64,000 nucleotides of DNA from Phyllobacterium pellucidum (GTDB taxonomy: Bacteria > Pseudomonadota > Alphaproteobacteria > Rhizobiales > Rhizobiaceae), in contig NZ_JABUMX010000001.1 in assembly GCF_013327855.1 (NCBI RefSeq), forward strand, positions 62,001 through 126,000, read 5' to 3'. Each line of letters opens with the position of its first letter. Positions within the stretch are counted from its first letter, which is position 1. A program made the position numbers and the translations under genes. Below are positions 1 to 9,525 of the stretch, in pieces. Under the pieces are notes generated by a model, which saw only the letters and a program-made list of their open reading frames with translations, ran no database searches and was not told the origin of the DNA.

Positions 1-69
1 CGTATATCGCAAAGCATCGCTTGGCAATCGGGCCATGATCACGGCAACGAAAAATATGGGAGCAGAGCT

Positions 70-975
70 ATGGGACTTACCCCCAATCGCGAAGTATTCA
101 TCACCTGTGCTGTGACCGGCGCGGGAGACACGACAGGTCGTTCCGACAAGGTGCCGGTCACGCCGCGCCAGATCGCCGACGAGTGCATTGCCGCAGCCAA
201 TGCCGGCGCTGCAATCGCTCACATCCATGTGCGCGATCCGAAGACCGGCAAGGGTTCTCGCGATGTCGCGCTCTATACCGAGGTCGTCGAGCACATCAAG
301 GCGTCGGGCGTCGACATGGTCTTGAACCTGACCGCCGGGATGGGGGGCGACCTGACGCTCGGCAGTGTCGAGCAGCCAATGCCGCCCTCCGCGATCGGCA
401 CCGACATGGCGGGCGCGACCGAGCGCCTCGAACACGTCGCCAAGCTTCGTCCGGAAATCTGCACGCTCGACTGCGGCACGATGAACTTCGGCGAAGGCGA
501 CTACGTCATGACCAATACGCCGGCGATGCTGAAGGCAATGGCGGCGCAGATAACGGCACTCGGCGTTCGCCCCGAGGTTGAAATCTTCGATACCGGCCAC
601 CTGCTTCTCGCCAAGTGGCTCTACGACCAGAAGCTGCTCGAAGATCCGGTCATGGTCCAGCTCTGCATGGGCATTCCCTGGGGCGCGCCCGATGATATCC
701 ATACGCTTTTGGCCCTCACCAACAATCTGCCGAAAAACTGGACGTTCTCCGCTTTCTCGATCGGCCGCAACCAGATGCCCTATGCGGCGATGGCCATGCT
801 TGCCGGCGGCAATATCCGTGTCGGTCTTGAAGACAATATCTGGCTCGACAAGGGCGTGCTTGCCACCAACGGCCCACTGGTCGAGCGGGCAGTAAAGGTT
901 GCCGAAGGCATCGGCGCAAAGATTCTTGGACCGAACGACGTCCGCGAGCGCATGAAACTCACAAAGGGCTGGTGA
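70..975 (+). CDS. Beta-keto acid cleavage enzyme (BKACE, DUF849), probable 3-dehydrocarnitine cleavage enzyme
   Basis: 301 aa, the usual BKACE length. The family condenses a beta-keto acid with acetyl-CoA to give acetoacetate and a new acyl-CoA; with 3-dehydrocarnitine the product is betainyl-CoA. The metal-binding H-I-H-V-R-D segment is at residues 51-56 (His51, His53). The C-terminal part carries the conserved [11 protein letters not shown] stretch. A GGGAGCAG ribosome site precedes the ATG. The next gene, four bases away, encodes a carnitine dehydrogenase, which is the main reason for assigning dehydrocarnitine rather than another keto acid. Only 69 bases of upstream DNA are in the window, so the promoter cannot be judged and an earlier gene in the operon may exist. 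Family is clear; substrate is inferred. Confidence 0.88.
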   Translation: MGLTPNREVFITCAVTGAGDTTGRSDKVPVTPRQIADECIAAANAGAAIAHIHVRDPKTGKGSRDVALYTEVVEHIKASGVDMVLNLTAGMGGDLTLGSVEQPMPPSAIGTDMAGATERLEHVAKLRPEICTLDCGTMNFGEGDYVMTNTPAMLKAMAAQITALGVRPEVEIFDTGHLLLAKWLYDQKLLEDPVMVQLCMGIPWGAPDDIHTLLALTNNLPKNWTFSAFSIGRNQMPYAAMAMLAGGNIRVGLEDNIWLDKGVLATNGPLVERAVKVAEGIGAKILGPNDVRERMKLTKGW

Positions 976-979
976 TAGA

Positions 980-2044
980 ATGGCTGGAATTCGCAAGGCT
1001 GCGGCGGTTGGCGGCGGCGTAATTGGTGCGGGCTGGGTGGCTCGCCTTCTTCTCAACGGCATCGACGTTTCGATCTACGATCCGGATCCCGAGGCTGAGC
1101 GCAAAGTCAGCGAGGTGATGAAGAATTCTCGCCGCGCCTATAAGACCATGGTGCCGGACGGCTTGCCGAAAGAAGGAAAGCTGACATTCGCCAAGTCCAT
1201 ACAGGAAGCCGTCGACGGCGCTGACTTCATTCAGGAAAGCGTTCCCGAACGGCTCGAACTGAAGCACAAGGTACTTGCCGAGATCGACAAGCATGCCGCG
1301 ACGGATGCTATTGTCGGTTCATCCACCTCGGGCATTCTCCCGTCCGACATGCAGACCGCGATGAAGCACCCCGAGCGTCTTGTCGTCGGGCATCCCTATA
1401 ACCCGGTCTATCTGCTGCCGCTCGTCGAAATCGTCGGCGGCAAGCTGACCTCTCCAGACGCTGTCGAAAAAGCGCGCGAACTCTATGCCTCCATCGGCAT
1501 GAAGCCGGTGGTCATCCGCAAGGAGATCGAGGCTTTCGTCGGCGATCGCCTACTCGAGGCGGTCTGGCGCGAGTCGCTTTGGCTGATCAAGGACGACATT
1601 ACCACCGTCGAGGAACTCGACGATATCATGCGCTATTCATTCGGCATTCGCTGGGCGCAGATGGGCATGTTCCAGGTCTATCGCGTCGCCGGCGGCGAAG
1701 CGGGCATGCGCCACTTCATCGCCCAGTTCGGTCCCTGCCTGTCCTGGCCGTGGACCAAGCTCATGGACGTGCCCGAACTAACCGAAGAACTGGTGGACAA
1801 GATCGCCAACCAGTCGGATGAGCAGGCGCACGGCCTTTCGATCCGCGAACTCGAACGCATCCGCGACGACAATCTCGTGGCGATCATGGAAGCGCTGTCG
1901 CGCCAGAACAAGGGCAAGGGTTGGGGCGCGGGCGCCCTCTACAAGGATTATACGAAGCGCCTCTCGAAGCTCGCCCAGAAGCCGGCGACCTCCAAGGCCG
2001 CCGAGAAGGCCAAAGCCAACAAGCCCAAGAAAAAGAAGGACTAA
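980..2044 (+). CDS. L-carnitine dehydrogenase (3-hydroxyacyl-CoA dehydrogenase family)
   Basis: 354 aa. The N-terminus has the Rossmann motif GGGVIGAG (residues 11-18), and residues 137-142 give the GHPYNP catalytic-His segment typical of carnitine dehydrogenases. The enzyme oxidises L-carnitine to 3-dehydrocarnitine with NAD+. The C-terminus ends in a very basic tail (residues about 335-354, Lys/Ala-rich, ending KKKKD) that is not part of the catalytic fold. From family knowledge, some rhizobial carnitine dehydrogenases carry a fused hotdog thioesterase domain; this one does not. The AAGAAGGA that serves as ribosome site for the following acyl-CoA dehydrogenase lies within the codons of the lysine tail. 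Confidence 0.87.
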   Translation: MAGIRKAAAVGGGVIGAGWVARLLLNGIDVSIYDPDPEAERKVSEVMKNSRRAYKTMVPDGLPKEGKLTFAKSIQEAVDGADFIQESVPERLELKHKVLAEIDKHAATDAIVGSSTSGILPSDMQTAMKHPERLVVGHPYNPVYLLPLVEIVGGKLTSPDAVEKARELYASIGMKPVVIRKEIEAFVGDRLLEAVWRESLWLIKDDITTVEELDDIMRYSFGIRWAQMGMFQVYRVAGGEAGMRHFIAQFGPCLSWPWTKLMDVPELTEELVDKIANQSDEQAHGLSIRELERIRDDNLVAIMEALSRQNKGKGWGAGALYKDYTKRLSKLAQKPATSKAAEKAKANKPKKKKD

Positions 2045-2049
2045 CGCAG

Positions 2050-3213
2050 ATGGATTTCGGTCTTTCGGAGGAGCAAAGGCTGATCGTCGAAACGACGCGC
2101 GCCTTTGTCGAGAACGAACTCTACCCGCACGAAGCGGAGGTGGAACGCACGGGCGTGTTGCGCAAGGAACTCGCCGACGAGCTCAAGCAGAAGGCGATGG
2201 AAGCTGGACTTTATGCAGCCAACATGCCAGCCGAAGTCGGCGGCGCGGGGCTCGATACCGTCACCTGGCTGCTCTACGAAAAGGAACTCGGCCGCGCCAA
2301 TTATGCGTTGCACTGGACCTGCGTCGGGCGCCCGTCGAATATCCTGCTTGCAGGTACCGATGCGCAGAAAGAGAAATACCTCTACCCCTGCATTCGCGGC
2401 GAAAAGTCCGACTGCCTGGCCATGACCGAACCCGGCGCGGGCTCGGACTTGCGCGGCATGAAGGCGACCGCTGTCGAAAAAGGCGGCGACTGGGTCGTCA
2501 ACGGCACCAAACATTTCATCAGCCACGCGCTCGAAGCCGATTTCGTCATACTCTTTGTTGCATCGGGCGAAGAAGAGACGCCGCGCGGCAAAAAGAAGAA
2601 AATCACCGCCTTCTTCGTCGACAAGGGCCACCCCGGCATGACGATCCGCGAAGGCTACCGCAATGTCTCGCATCGCGGTTATACCAATGCCATCGTTGAA
2701 TTCGACGATTGCCGCCTGCCGCAGGAAGCGATCCTCGGCGAAGTCCACAAAGGCTTCGAGGTCGCCAACACCTGGCTTGGAGCAACCCGCTTGCAGGTTG
2801 CGGCGACGTGCCTTGGCCGCGCGGAACGTGCGCTCGGCCACGCCATTGAATATGCTGCCCAGCGCCAACAGTTCGGCCAGCAGATCGGCAAGTTCCAGGG
2901 CGTTTCGTTCAAGCTCGCTGATATGGCAACCGAGCTCAAGGCGGCGGATCTTCTGACCTTCGAGGCCGGGTGGAAGTTCGACCAGGGCACGGTGACCGAC
3001 CAGGACATGGCCATGGCCAAGTTGAAGGCGACCGAAACGCTGGCCTTCGTCGCCGATGAAGCCATCCAGATTCACGGCGGCATGGGCCTTATGGATGACC
3101 TGCCGCTCGAACGCATCTGGCGGGATGCCCGTGTTGAGCGCATCTGGGAAGGCACGTCCGAGATCCAGCGGCACATCATCTCGCGTGCCCTGCTCCGCCC
3201 GCATGGCGCATAA
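2050..3213 (+). CDS. Acyl-CoA dehydrogenase, possible crotonobetainyl/gamma-butyrobetainyl-CoA dehydrogenase
   Basis: 387 aa, full-length acyl-CoA dehydrogenase. The start is the ATG at 2050, preceded by AAGAAGGA, and gives the usual MDFGLSEEQ N-terminus; an open frame extends upstream over the previous gene but is not expected to be used. The FAD-binding segment TEPGAGSDL is near residue 130 and the C-terminal EGTSEIQ motif, with the likely catalytic Glu367, is intact. The family introduces a 2,3-double bond into an acyl-CoA and passes electrons to ETF. In this operon it could convert gamma-butyrobetainyl-CoA to crotonobetainyl-CoA (inference from neighbours). Five bases separate it from the carnitine dehydrogenase gene. 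Confidence 0.85.
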   Translation: MDFGLSEEQRLIVETTRAFVENELYPHEAEVERTGVLRKELADELKQKAMEAGLYAANMPAEVGGAGLDTVTWLLYEKELGRANYALHWTCVGRPSNILLAGTDAQKEKYLYPCIRGEKSDCLAMTEPGAGSDLRGMKATAVEKGGDWVVNGTKHFISHALEADFVILFVASGEEETPRGKKKKITAFFVDKGHPGMTIREGYRNVSHRGYTNAIVEFDDCRLPQEAILGEVHKGFEVANTWLGATRLQVAATCLGRAERALGHAIEYAAQRQQFGQQIGKFQGVSFKLADMATELKAADLLTFEAGWKFDQGTVTDQDMAMAKLKATETLAFVADEAIQIHGGMGLMDDLPLERIWRDARVERIWEGTSEIQRHIISRALLRPHGA

Positions 3214-3224
3214 CGGAGCATTTC

Positions 3225-5303
3225 ATGGCATCGCATAAGCTCGACCGGCTGCTTCGGCCAAAATCCATTGCTGTCTTCGGTGGCCTCCAGGCCATCGAAG
3301 TCATCAGGCAATCACAGAAAATGGGCTTTACCGGCGAGATTTGGCCGGTCCATCCCAAGCATGACGAGATCCTCGGCCTCAAGGTCTATCGCTCGGTGGC
3401 CGATCTCCCCGGAAGTCCTGATGCCGCCTTTGTCGGCGTCAACCGTTTCGTCACGCTTGATATCGTGCGGCAGTTGCGCGATGCCGGCGCCGGCGTCGCG
3501 GTCTGCTATGCCTCGGGCTTCCTTGAAGCCGGCGCGGACGATGCCGATGGCGCACGCTTGCAAGATGAGCTCGTCGAAGCGGCAGGCGACATGCCGATCA
3601 TCGGACCGAACTGCTACGGCCTTATCAATTATTGCGACGGCGCCCTGCTCTGGCCTGACCAGCACGGCGGACGCCGGCTTGCTGCCGACGAGCGCGGCGT
3701 TGCGATCATCACGCAATCGTCCAACATCGCCATCAACATGACGATGCAGAACCGCGGATTGCCGATCGCCCACGTCATGACCGCGGGCAACCAGGCGCAG
3801 ACCGGCCTTCCCGACATGGCGATCGCACTTCTCGAAGACGACCGCGTGACTGCGCTCGGTCTGCATATCGAAGCATTCCAGTCGGCGCCGAAATTTGAGG
3901 CTCTGGCAAAACGGGCGCGTGAACTCGGCAAGCCGATTGTCGCCATGAAGGTCGGCCGGTCGGCGCAGGCACGCGCGGCGACGGTCTCGCACACCGCATC
4001 GCTAGCAGGGTCGGACGCTGCATCCGACGCGTTCCTGAAGCGGCTCGGCATCGCCCGCGTCAACTCAATTGCCTCGTTCCTCGAAACGTTGAAGTTCCTC
4101 CACGTCCATGGCCCTCTCGATGGCAACACACTGTGCTCGATGAGCTGTTCAGGCGGCGAGGCATCTGTGATGGCAGACAGCGCCGAGGGCCGCTCGGTGG
4201 AATTTCCGGCGCTAACACCGGAACACAGGGCGCGCGTCAAGGCAACGCTCGGGCCGCTCGTCGCCGTGGCGAACCCGCTCGACTATCATACTTTCATCTG
4301 GAACAACGAGCCGGCTCTGACTGAGACCTTCACCGCAATGGTTTCCGGCGGCTTCGCCTTAAGCTGCCTTGTTCTCGATTTTCCGCGCAAGGATCGCTGC
4401 TCCGACGTGGATTGGTGGTCGACGGTGCGCGGCTTCGAAAGTGCGCTCAAGACCAATCGCGCCAAGGGAGCGATTGTCGCCTCCTTATCCGAAAACATTC
4501 CGGAAGAGTATATGGCCGGGCTGATGGAAAGCGGGATCGCGCCTCTTTGCGGCATTACCGAAGCGTTCGACGCCGCCGAGGCTGCCGCGTTCATCGGCCG
4601 TGCCTGGAAGCTTGCCGCTTCCGCACCCGTCGCAGCACCTGGCAGTTCAAACGCTTACGAACCCGCCTCTCCCGATGAGGCGGACGCCAAGGCGCTGTTG
4701 CGCAGGCTGGAACTCCCCGTACCGGAAGGTCGCCGATGCCAGACAGCCGATGAGGCAGTCCTTATCGCGAACGGTCTCGGCTATCCGGTTGCCTTGAAGG
4801 CGCTCGGCATCGCCCACAAATCCGAGCATAATGCGGTGCGCCTGAACCTCAAAGGCAGCGATGAAGTTCGAAGCGCGGCGAATGACCTTGCCGGCCTTGG
4901 AACAGGACTTTACGTGGAGCGCATGGTAACGGGTGCTGTCGCCGAACTCATTGTCGGCATAGTCGATGATCCGCAGTTCGGCCCGGTCATGACGCTTGGA
5001 ACCGGCGGCGTTCTCGTCGAACTGCTGCAGGATACGGCGACGTTGCTGCTGCCATCGAGCCGTGAAGATATCGAGGCGGCACTGCGTTCGCTCCGCATGT
5101 TCCCGCTACTCGACGGCTATCGCGGCAGGAAGCCGGCCGATCTTGATGCCGCGATTGATGCCATAGCTGCAATCGCTACTTTTGCCGTGAAGAATGCAGG
5201 CCGCATAGCCGAGCTGGATATCAATCCGCTGCTCGTCTGCGGCAAGGGAGACGGCGCGTGGATTGCCGATGCGCTGCTGGTCACAAAGGGAGAGCTGAAT
5301 TGA
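3225..5303 (+). CDS. NDP-forming acyl-CoA synthetase (CoA-binding plus ATP-grasp domains)
   Basis: 692 aa single-chain protein of the ADP-forming acetyl-CoA/succinyl-CoA-synthetase superfamily. Residues about 8-130 are the CoA-binding domain, the middle carries the succinyl-CoA-ligase-like domains, and residues about 480-690 form the ATP-grasp domain (GYPVALKALG, MTLGTGGVLVELLQD, ELDINPLLV). It activates an organic acid as its CoA thioester. In a carnitine-type operon it would take the place of the AMP-forming ligase CaiC or a CoA-transferase, activating gamma-butyrobetaine, crotonobetaine or carnitine; that substrate is inferred. Its stop codon overlaps the TTG start of the next gene. Confidence 0.82.
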   Translation: MASHKLDRLLRPKSIAVFGGLQAIEVIRQSQKMGFTGEIWPVHPKHDEILGLKVYRSVADLPGSPDAAFVGVNRFVTLDIVRQLRDAGAGVAVCYASGFLEAGADDADGARLQDELVEAAGDMPIIGPNCYGLINYCDGALLWPDQHGGRRLAADERGVAIITQSSNIAINMTMQNRGLPIAHVMTAGNQAQTGLPDMAIALLEDDRVTALGLHIEAFQSAPKFEALAKRARELGKPIVAMKVGRSAQARAATVSHTASLAGSDAASDAFLKRLGIARVNSIASFLETLKFLHVHGPLDGNTLCSMSCSGGEASVMADSAEGRSVEFPALTPEHRARVKATLGPLVAVANPLDYHTFIWNNEPALTETFTAMVSGGFALSCLVLDFPRKDRCSDVDWWSTVRGFESALKTNRAKGAIVASLSENIPEEYMAGLMESGIAPLCGITEAFDAAEAAAFIGRAWKLAASAPVAAPGSSNAYEPASPDEADAKALLRRLELPVPEGRRCQTADEAVLIANGLGYPVALKALGIAHKSEHNAVRLNLKGSDEVRSAANDLAGLGTGLYVERMVTGAVAELIVGIVDDPQFGPVMTLGTGGVLVELLQDTATLLLPSSREDIEAALRSLRMFPLLDGYRGRKPADLDAAIDAIAAIATFAVKNAGRIAELDINPLLVCGKGDGAWIADALLVTKGELN

Positions 5304-6082
5304 ACGACGTTATAAGGACAAGGCGCGAGGGCGGCATTCTCGAGGTCACGCTCGACCGTCCGAAGGCGAATGCGATCGATCTGATCACGAGCCGCCTCAT
5401 GGGCGAAACGTTCAGAGAATTCCGCGACGATCCCGAATTGCGCGTCGCCATCGTCCAGACCGCCGGAGACAAGTTTTTCTGCGCCGGCTGGGACCTGAAG
5501 GCGGCTGCAGGCGGTGACGCCGTCGACGGCGACTATGGTGTCGGCGGTTTCGGTGGTCTGCAGGAGTTGCGCGATCTGAACAAGCCAGTCATCGCCGCGG
5601 TCAACGGCATGGCCGTCGGCGGTGGTTTTGAACTCGCGCTTTCCTGCGATATGATCCTCGCATCTGATCATTCGAGCTTTGCCCTGCCCGAAATTCGGGC
5701 CGGCACTCTTGCCGACGCCGCGACCGTCAAATTGCCCAAGCGCATTCCCTATCACGTCGCGATGGACCTGCTTCTTACCGGTCGCTGGATGGATGTCGCC
5801 GAGGCGCATCGCTGGGGTCTCGTCAATGAGGTTCTGCCCAAGGACAGGCTGATGGAGCGTGTCTGGGAGATCGCCCGCCTCCTCGAAAGCGGTCCGCCGC
5901 TCGTTTTCGGCGCGATCAAGGAAGTCGCGCGCGAAGCAGAGAACATGACATTCCAGCAGGCAATGAATATGATCACCAAGCGGAAGTTCCGCACGGTCGA
6001 TATCCTTTATGCCTCGGAAGACGGACAGGAAGGATTCAAGGCTTTTGCCGAGAAGCGTGAACCTGTCTGGAAGGGTAGATGA
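5300..6082 (+). CDS. Enoyl-CoA hydratase/isomerase (crotonase family), CaiD-like
   Basis: 260 aa. The start is placed at TTG 5300, which overlaps the TGA of the synthetase gene (TTGA) and has AAAGGGAGAG about 8 bases upstream; the length then matches carnitinyl-CoA dehydratase (about 261 aa). The oxyanion-hole segments are visible: FFCAGWDLKA (about residues 58-67) and NGMAVGGGFELALSCD (about 96-111). Crotonases of this type add water to 2-enoyl-CoA; here the likely reaction is crotonobetainyl-CoA to L-carnitinyl-CoA. The acid residue Glu in LPEIRAG is present. A longer in-frame start at 5258 lies inside the preceding gene and lacks a ribosome site. Confidence 0.8.
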   Translation: MNDVIRTRREGGILEVTLDRPKANAIDLITSRLMGETFREFRDDPELRVAIVQTAGDKFFCAGWDLKAAAGGDAVDGDYGVGGFGGLQELRDLNKPVIAAVNGMAVGGGFELALSCDMILASDHSSFALPEIRAGTLADAATVKLPKRIPYHVAMDLLLTGRWMDVAEAHRWGLVNEVLPKDRLMERVWEIARLLESGPPLVFGAIKEVAREAENMTFQQAMNMITKRKFRTVDILYASEDGQEGFKAFAEKREPVWKGR

Positions 6083-7029
6083 GCACAGACTATTCCGTCC
6101 TGATCGATAAAGAGACCTGGGCGTTCATCGACAGGACGAACAGTTTCTATCCCCCGAACGCGATAGACCTGACTATCGAAGAGCAGCGCGGCGTCTATAA
6201 CACGATGTGCCGCGCATTCTTTGCCGGCTATCCAGAGGCAGTGTCATCGATGGATGCGTTCATCGACGCGCGCGACCACCGGATACCGGTCCGTGTCTAT
6301 GACAAAAGCGGCTCAAAGCCCGAAGCCGTCTGCCTCTATTTCCACGGTGGCGGCTTCGTCGTCGGCGGGCTCGACAGCCATGATGATGTCTGCGCCGAGA
6401 TTTGTGATGGAACGGGCTTTCGCATCGTCTCCGTCGATTATCGCCTTGCACCCGAGCACCTGCACCCCACGGCGTTCCGCGACTGCCGCGCAGCCTTCGA
6501 ACACGTGGCCGTAACCTCGGATCTTCCAATCATTATTTGCGGAGATAGCGCCGGCGGCAATCTGGCTGCGGCAGTCACCCATCACGTCCGCCTCCATGAC
6601 CGCGCACCGATCGGCCAGGTTCTCATCTATCCGGGGCTCGGCGGCGCTACCGATCAAGGCTCGTATCTCACGCACGCCGAAGCACCGATGCTGTCGACGC
6701 GTGATACTGTCTACTACGCCAATATTCGTGGCGGCGGCTTCAACTGGTCCACTGATCCGCGTTTCGCGCCCCTCAACGATCCGGATTTTGGCGGGCTGCC
6801 GCCGACAGTTGTCATTTCGGCCGAATGCGATCCGCTCTCGGACGATGGCCGGCACTACCGCGACAAGATTCTCGCAGCGGGCGGCAAGGCTATCTGGAAC
6901 AATGAGCCGGGCCTGATCCACGCTTATCTTCGCGCCCGCCACAGCGTCGAGCGGGCGCGGTCAAGCTTCCGGCGGATCGTTACCGCCGTGCATCTGCTCG
7001 GGCAAGGCCGCTGGCCCGGCCAACTTTGA
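6079..7029 (+). CDS. Alpha/beta hydrolase, hormone-sensitive lipase (HSL) type esterase
   Basis: 316 aa. It has HGGG at residues 89-92 (oxyanion hole), GDSAGG with nucleophile Ser157, and late Asp (DPLSDDG) and His (GLIHAYL) residues completing the triad. The start overlaps the hydratase stop in ATGA, so it is translationally coupled to the operon. HSL-type enzymes hydrolyse short acyl esters. In this setting it could release carnitine from O-acylcarnitines or act as a thioesterase on a pathway CoA ester, but the sequence does not decide. It converges on the ABC ATPase gene with only five bases between stops. Confidence 0.82.
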   Translation: MSTDYSVLIDKETWAFIDRTNSFYPPNAIDLTIEEQRGVYNTMCRAFFAGYPEAVSSMDAFIDARDHRIPVRVYDKSGSKPEAVCLYFHGGGFVVGGLDSHDDVCAEICDGTGFRIVSVDYRLAPEHLHPTAFRDCRAAFEHVAVTSDLPIIICGDSAGGNLAAAVTHHVRLHDRAPIGQVLIYPGLGGATDQGSYLTHAEAPMLSTRDTVYYANIRGGGFNWSTDPRFAPLNDPDFGGLPPTVVISAECDPLSDDGRHYRDKILAAGGKAIWNNEPGLIHAYLRARHSVERARSSFRRIVTAVHLLGQGRWPGQL

Positions 7030-7034
7030 TTCAT

Positions 7035-8696
7035 CTAATTCCCGGCGCTCGCCATGCGCCGGTTCTTCATCGCGCCTTCGAGCCAGCCAAGCTCCATTTC
7101 CGGAACCGACGACAGCAGCAGATCCGTATAGGCGTCGAAAGGCGGCTTCAGCACCTCGGTCTTCGGACCGTAGCGCACCACTTCGCCGCGATACATGACT
7201 GCGATCGCATCAGCGATGGATTTGACCACGGCAAGATCGTGGGTGATGAAGATATATGCGACGTTCTCGTCCTTCTGCAGATCAAGCAGAAGCTTGAGGA
7301 TGCCGTCGGCCACCAGCGGATCGAGAGCGCTCGTCACCTCGTCGCAGATGATAAGCTTGGGCTTGGCCGCAAGCGCGCGCGCAATGCAGACACGCTGCTT
7401 CTGTCCGCCTGACAGCTCGGCCGGGTAGCGATCGGCAAAGCCCGTCCCCATCTCGATCTTGTCGAGCAGTTCGCGAACACGAGCATCGCGTTCCCTGCCT
7501 CTCATGCCGAAATAGAATTCGAGCGGCCGGCCGATAATCGTGCCGATGGTCTGGCGCGGGTTCATCGCGACATCCGCCATCTGGTAGATCATCTGCAACT
7601 CGCGCAGATCGTTGCGCGTCCGGTTGGCGAGGCGCGGCGACAGCGTACGCCCGTTGAACGTGATGCTCCCTTCCATCGGCGGCAACAGCCCGGTGATGGC
7701 GCGCGCCAGCGTCGACTTGCCGGAACCGGACTCGCCGACGACGGCCAGCGTCTGGCCAAGATGGACGTCGACGGTAACGTTCTTGAGCACCTTGACCAGT
7801 CCGCCCCCATAGGCCGCGGTAATGTTGTTGACCGCCAGCACAGGCGCATCGTTCGGGTTCTTCTGCTCGTGCGGAATGTGATGCACGGAAACAAGCTGGT
7901 TGGTGTATTGCTGGCGCGGCTCCTTGATGATCTGGCGTGTATCGCCATATTCGACGAGCTTGCCATGGCGCAGCACCATGATGTCGTCGGCGACCTGCGC
8001 CACGACAGCAAGATCATGCGTGATATAGAGCGCGGCGACGTTGGTGTCGTGGATGGCCTCCTTGATCGATGCCAGCACGTCGATCTGGGTGGTCACGTCC
8101 AGCGCCGTCGTCGGTTCATCGAAGACGATGAGGTCGGGCTCCGAGCACAATGCCATGGCAGTCATCGCGCGTTGCAACTGGCCGCCGGATACCTGATGGG
8201 GAAAGCGCTGACCGAACGTCTCGGGATTCGGAAGTCCAAGCTTCTTAAACAAGCCAATCGCACGCTTCTCGGCTTCTGCCCTCGAACATATACGGTGCAG
8301 AAGCGCTGCTTCTATGACCTGGTCCATAAGCTTGCGGGCGGGATTGAACGAGGCGGCAGCCGACTGTGCGACGTAACAGACCTCCTTGCCCCGGACCTGG
8401 CGCAACAGGCGCGGGCCACCTTTGACAAGATCGCGGCCGTTGAGGATCACTTGCCCGCCAGTAATGCGCACGCCTCCCCGGCCATAGCACATGCTTGACA
8501 GGCCAATCGTGGATTTGCCGGCGCCCGACTCGCCGATAAGGCCGAGCACCTTGCCGCGCTCGAGCTTGACCGACACGTCGTCAACGATGACGACGTTGCG
8601 CGGCGGCTCACCGGGTGGGTAGCTGGTGGCCTCGATGCGCAGGTTCTGGATATCGAGCAGGAGACCGGTCTTGTCCTTCCTTGGTGCCTTAGCCAT
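7035..8696 (-). CDS. Oligopeptide/dipeptide-type ABC importer, fused double ATP-binding protein
   Basis: 553 aa made of two complete nucleotide-binding domains in one chain, equivalent to DppD fused to DppF. The first domain has Walker [10 protein letters not shown], signature VSGGQLQRA and Walker B LIVFDEPT; the second has [18 protein letters not shown] and LIICDEVT. It powers import through the two permeases encoded just upstream. The start ATG at 8696 has GGGAGG close by and overlaps the permease stop by 8 bases. The transported ligand cannot be read from the ATPase; the adjoining operon makes a carnitine or betaine-like solute, or an acylated derivative, conceivable but unproven. Confidence 0.88.
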   Translation of the reverse strand: MAKAPRKDKTGLLLDIQNLRIEATSYPPGEPPRNVVIVDDVSVKLERGKVLGLIGESGAGKSTIGLSSMCYGRGGVRITGGQVILNGRDLVKGGPRLLRQVRGKEVCYVAQSAAASFNPARKLMDQVIEAALLHRICSRAEAEKRAIGLFKKLGLPNPETFGQRFPHQVSGGQLQRAMTAMALCSEPDLIVFDEPTTALDVTTQIDVLASIKEAIHDTNVAALYITHDLAVVAQVADDIMVLRHGKLVEYGDTRQIIKEPRQQYTNQLVSVHHIPHEQKNPNDAPVLAVNNITAAYGGGLVKVLKNVTVDVHLGQTLAVVGESGSGKSTLARAITGLLPPMEGSITFNGRTLSPRLANRTRNDLRELQMIYQMADVAMNPRQTIGTIIGRPLEFYFGMRGRERDARVRELLDKIEMGTGFADRYPAELSGGQKQRVCIARALAAKPKLIICDEVTSALDPLVADGILKLLLDLQKDENVAYIFITHDLAVVKSIADAIAVMYRGEVVRYGPKTEVLKPPFDAYTDLLLSSVPEMELGWLEGAMKNRRMASAGN

Positions 8697-9516
8697 TGCG
8701 ACCTCCCTTCAGACTTGTCGTCCGGTTCAATATCCAATCGGCAACGAGGTTGACCGAGATCGCGAGAACGGCAATCGCCGCTGCGGGAATAAGCGCCGCC
8801 GGCACGCCGAAGACGATGCCTTCCTTGTTTTCCTTGACCATGCCGCCCCAGTCGGCATCCGGCGGTTGCACGCCGAGCCCGAGGAAGGAAAGCGCCGACA
8901 GGAAAAGCACCGCAAAGATAAAGCGCAGCCCGAGTTCAGCGATAAGCGGAGTGAGCGCATTGGGCAGGATTTCGCGAAATATGATCCATACCCGCCCCTC
9001 GCCGCGCAGCTTTGCAGCCTCGACAAAGTCCATGACGTTGATATCCACCGCGACGGCCCGCGCCAGTCGATAGACGCGGGTGGCGTCGAGCAGGCCCATA
9101 ACGAAAATGAGCGTGACCACATTGGCAGGCAAGACCGAAAGCACGACGAGCGCAAAGATCAGCGTCGGGATTGCCATGATCAGATCGACAAAGCGTGACA
9201 TGAGCTGGTCGAACCATCCGCCGACGACGGCGGCGGCGAACCCCAGCACCGATCCGAGAATAAAGGAAAGGGCCGTCGCCATGGCGGCGATGAAGATCGT
9301 GATGCGTGCACCGTAGATCATACGCGACAGGAGATCACGGCCGAGATTATCGGTACCGAGCAGATACTTGGCCGACGAGGGCTCCCATACGTCACCTACC
9401 GTCTCGCCGACGGGATATGGCGCGACCCATGGAGCGAATACAGCCGCAAACAGGAACACGGCGGTGATGATGAGGCCGATCCATGCGCTGATGGGAATAG
9501 CTTTGACGTTCAGCAT
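8689..9516 (-). CDS. ABC importer permease, DppC type
   Basis: 275 aa inner-membrane permease. The N-terminal hydrophobic segment (about residues 10-32) precedes GTDNLGRDLLSRMIYG, a signature of DppC/OppC proteins, and the BPD_transp_1 domain follows, with the EAA loop EAAKLRGEGRVWIIFREILPN-type region around residue 160. A GGGGCG element lies upstream of the ATG. It is nine bases from the DppB-type gene and overlaps the ATPase gene by eight, so the importer is one transcription unit. Confidence 0.88.
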   Translation of the reverse strand: MLNVKAIPISAWIGLIITAVFLFAAVFAPWVAPYPVGETVGDVWEPSSAKYLLGTDNLGRDLLSRMIYGARITIFIAAMATALSFILGSVLGFAAAVVGGWFDQLMSRFVDLIMAIPTLIFALVVLSVLPANVVTLIFVMGLLDATRVYRLARAVAVDINVMDFVEAAKLRGEGRVWIIFREILPNALTPLIAELGLRFIFAVLFLSALSFLGLGVQPPDADWGGMVKENKEGIVFGVPAALIPAAAIAVLAISVNLVADWILNRTTSLKGGRNG

Positions 9517-9525
9517 GGCGCGCCC

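Noticed and set aside
2041..3204. A 387-codon minus-strand frame opposite the acyl-CoA dehydrogenase
   Set aside because: Same size as the real gene only because both frames are open; the plus strand has the full family motifs.
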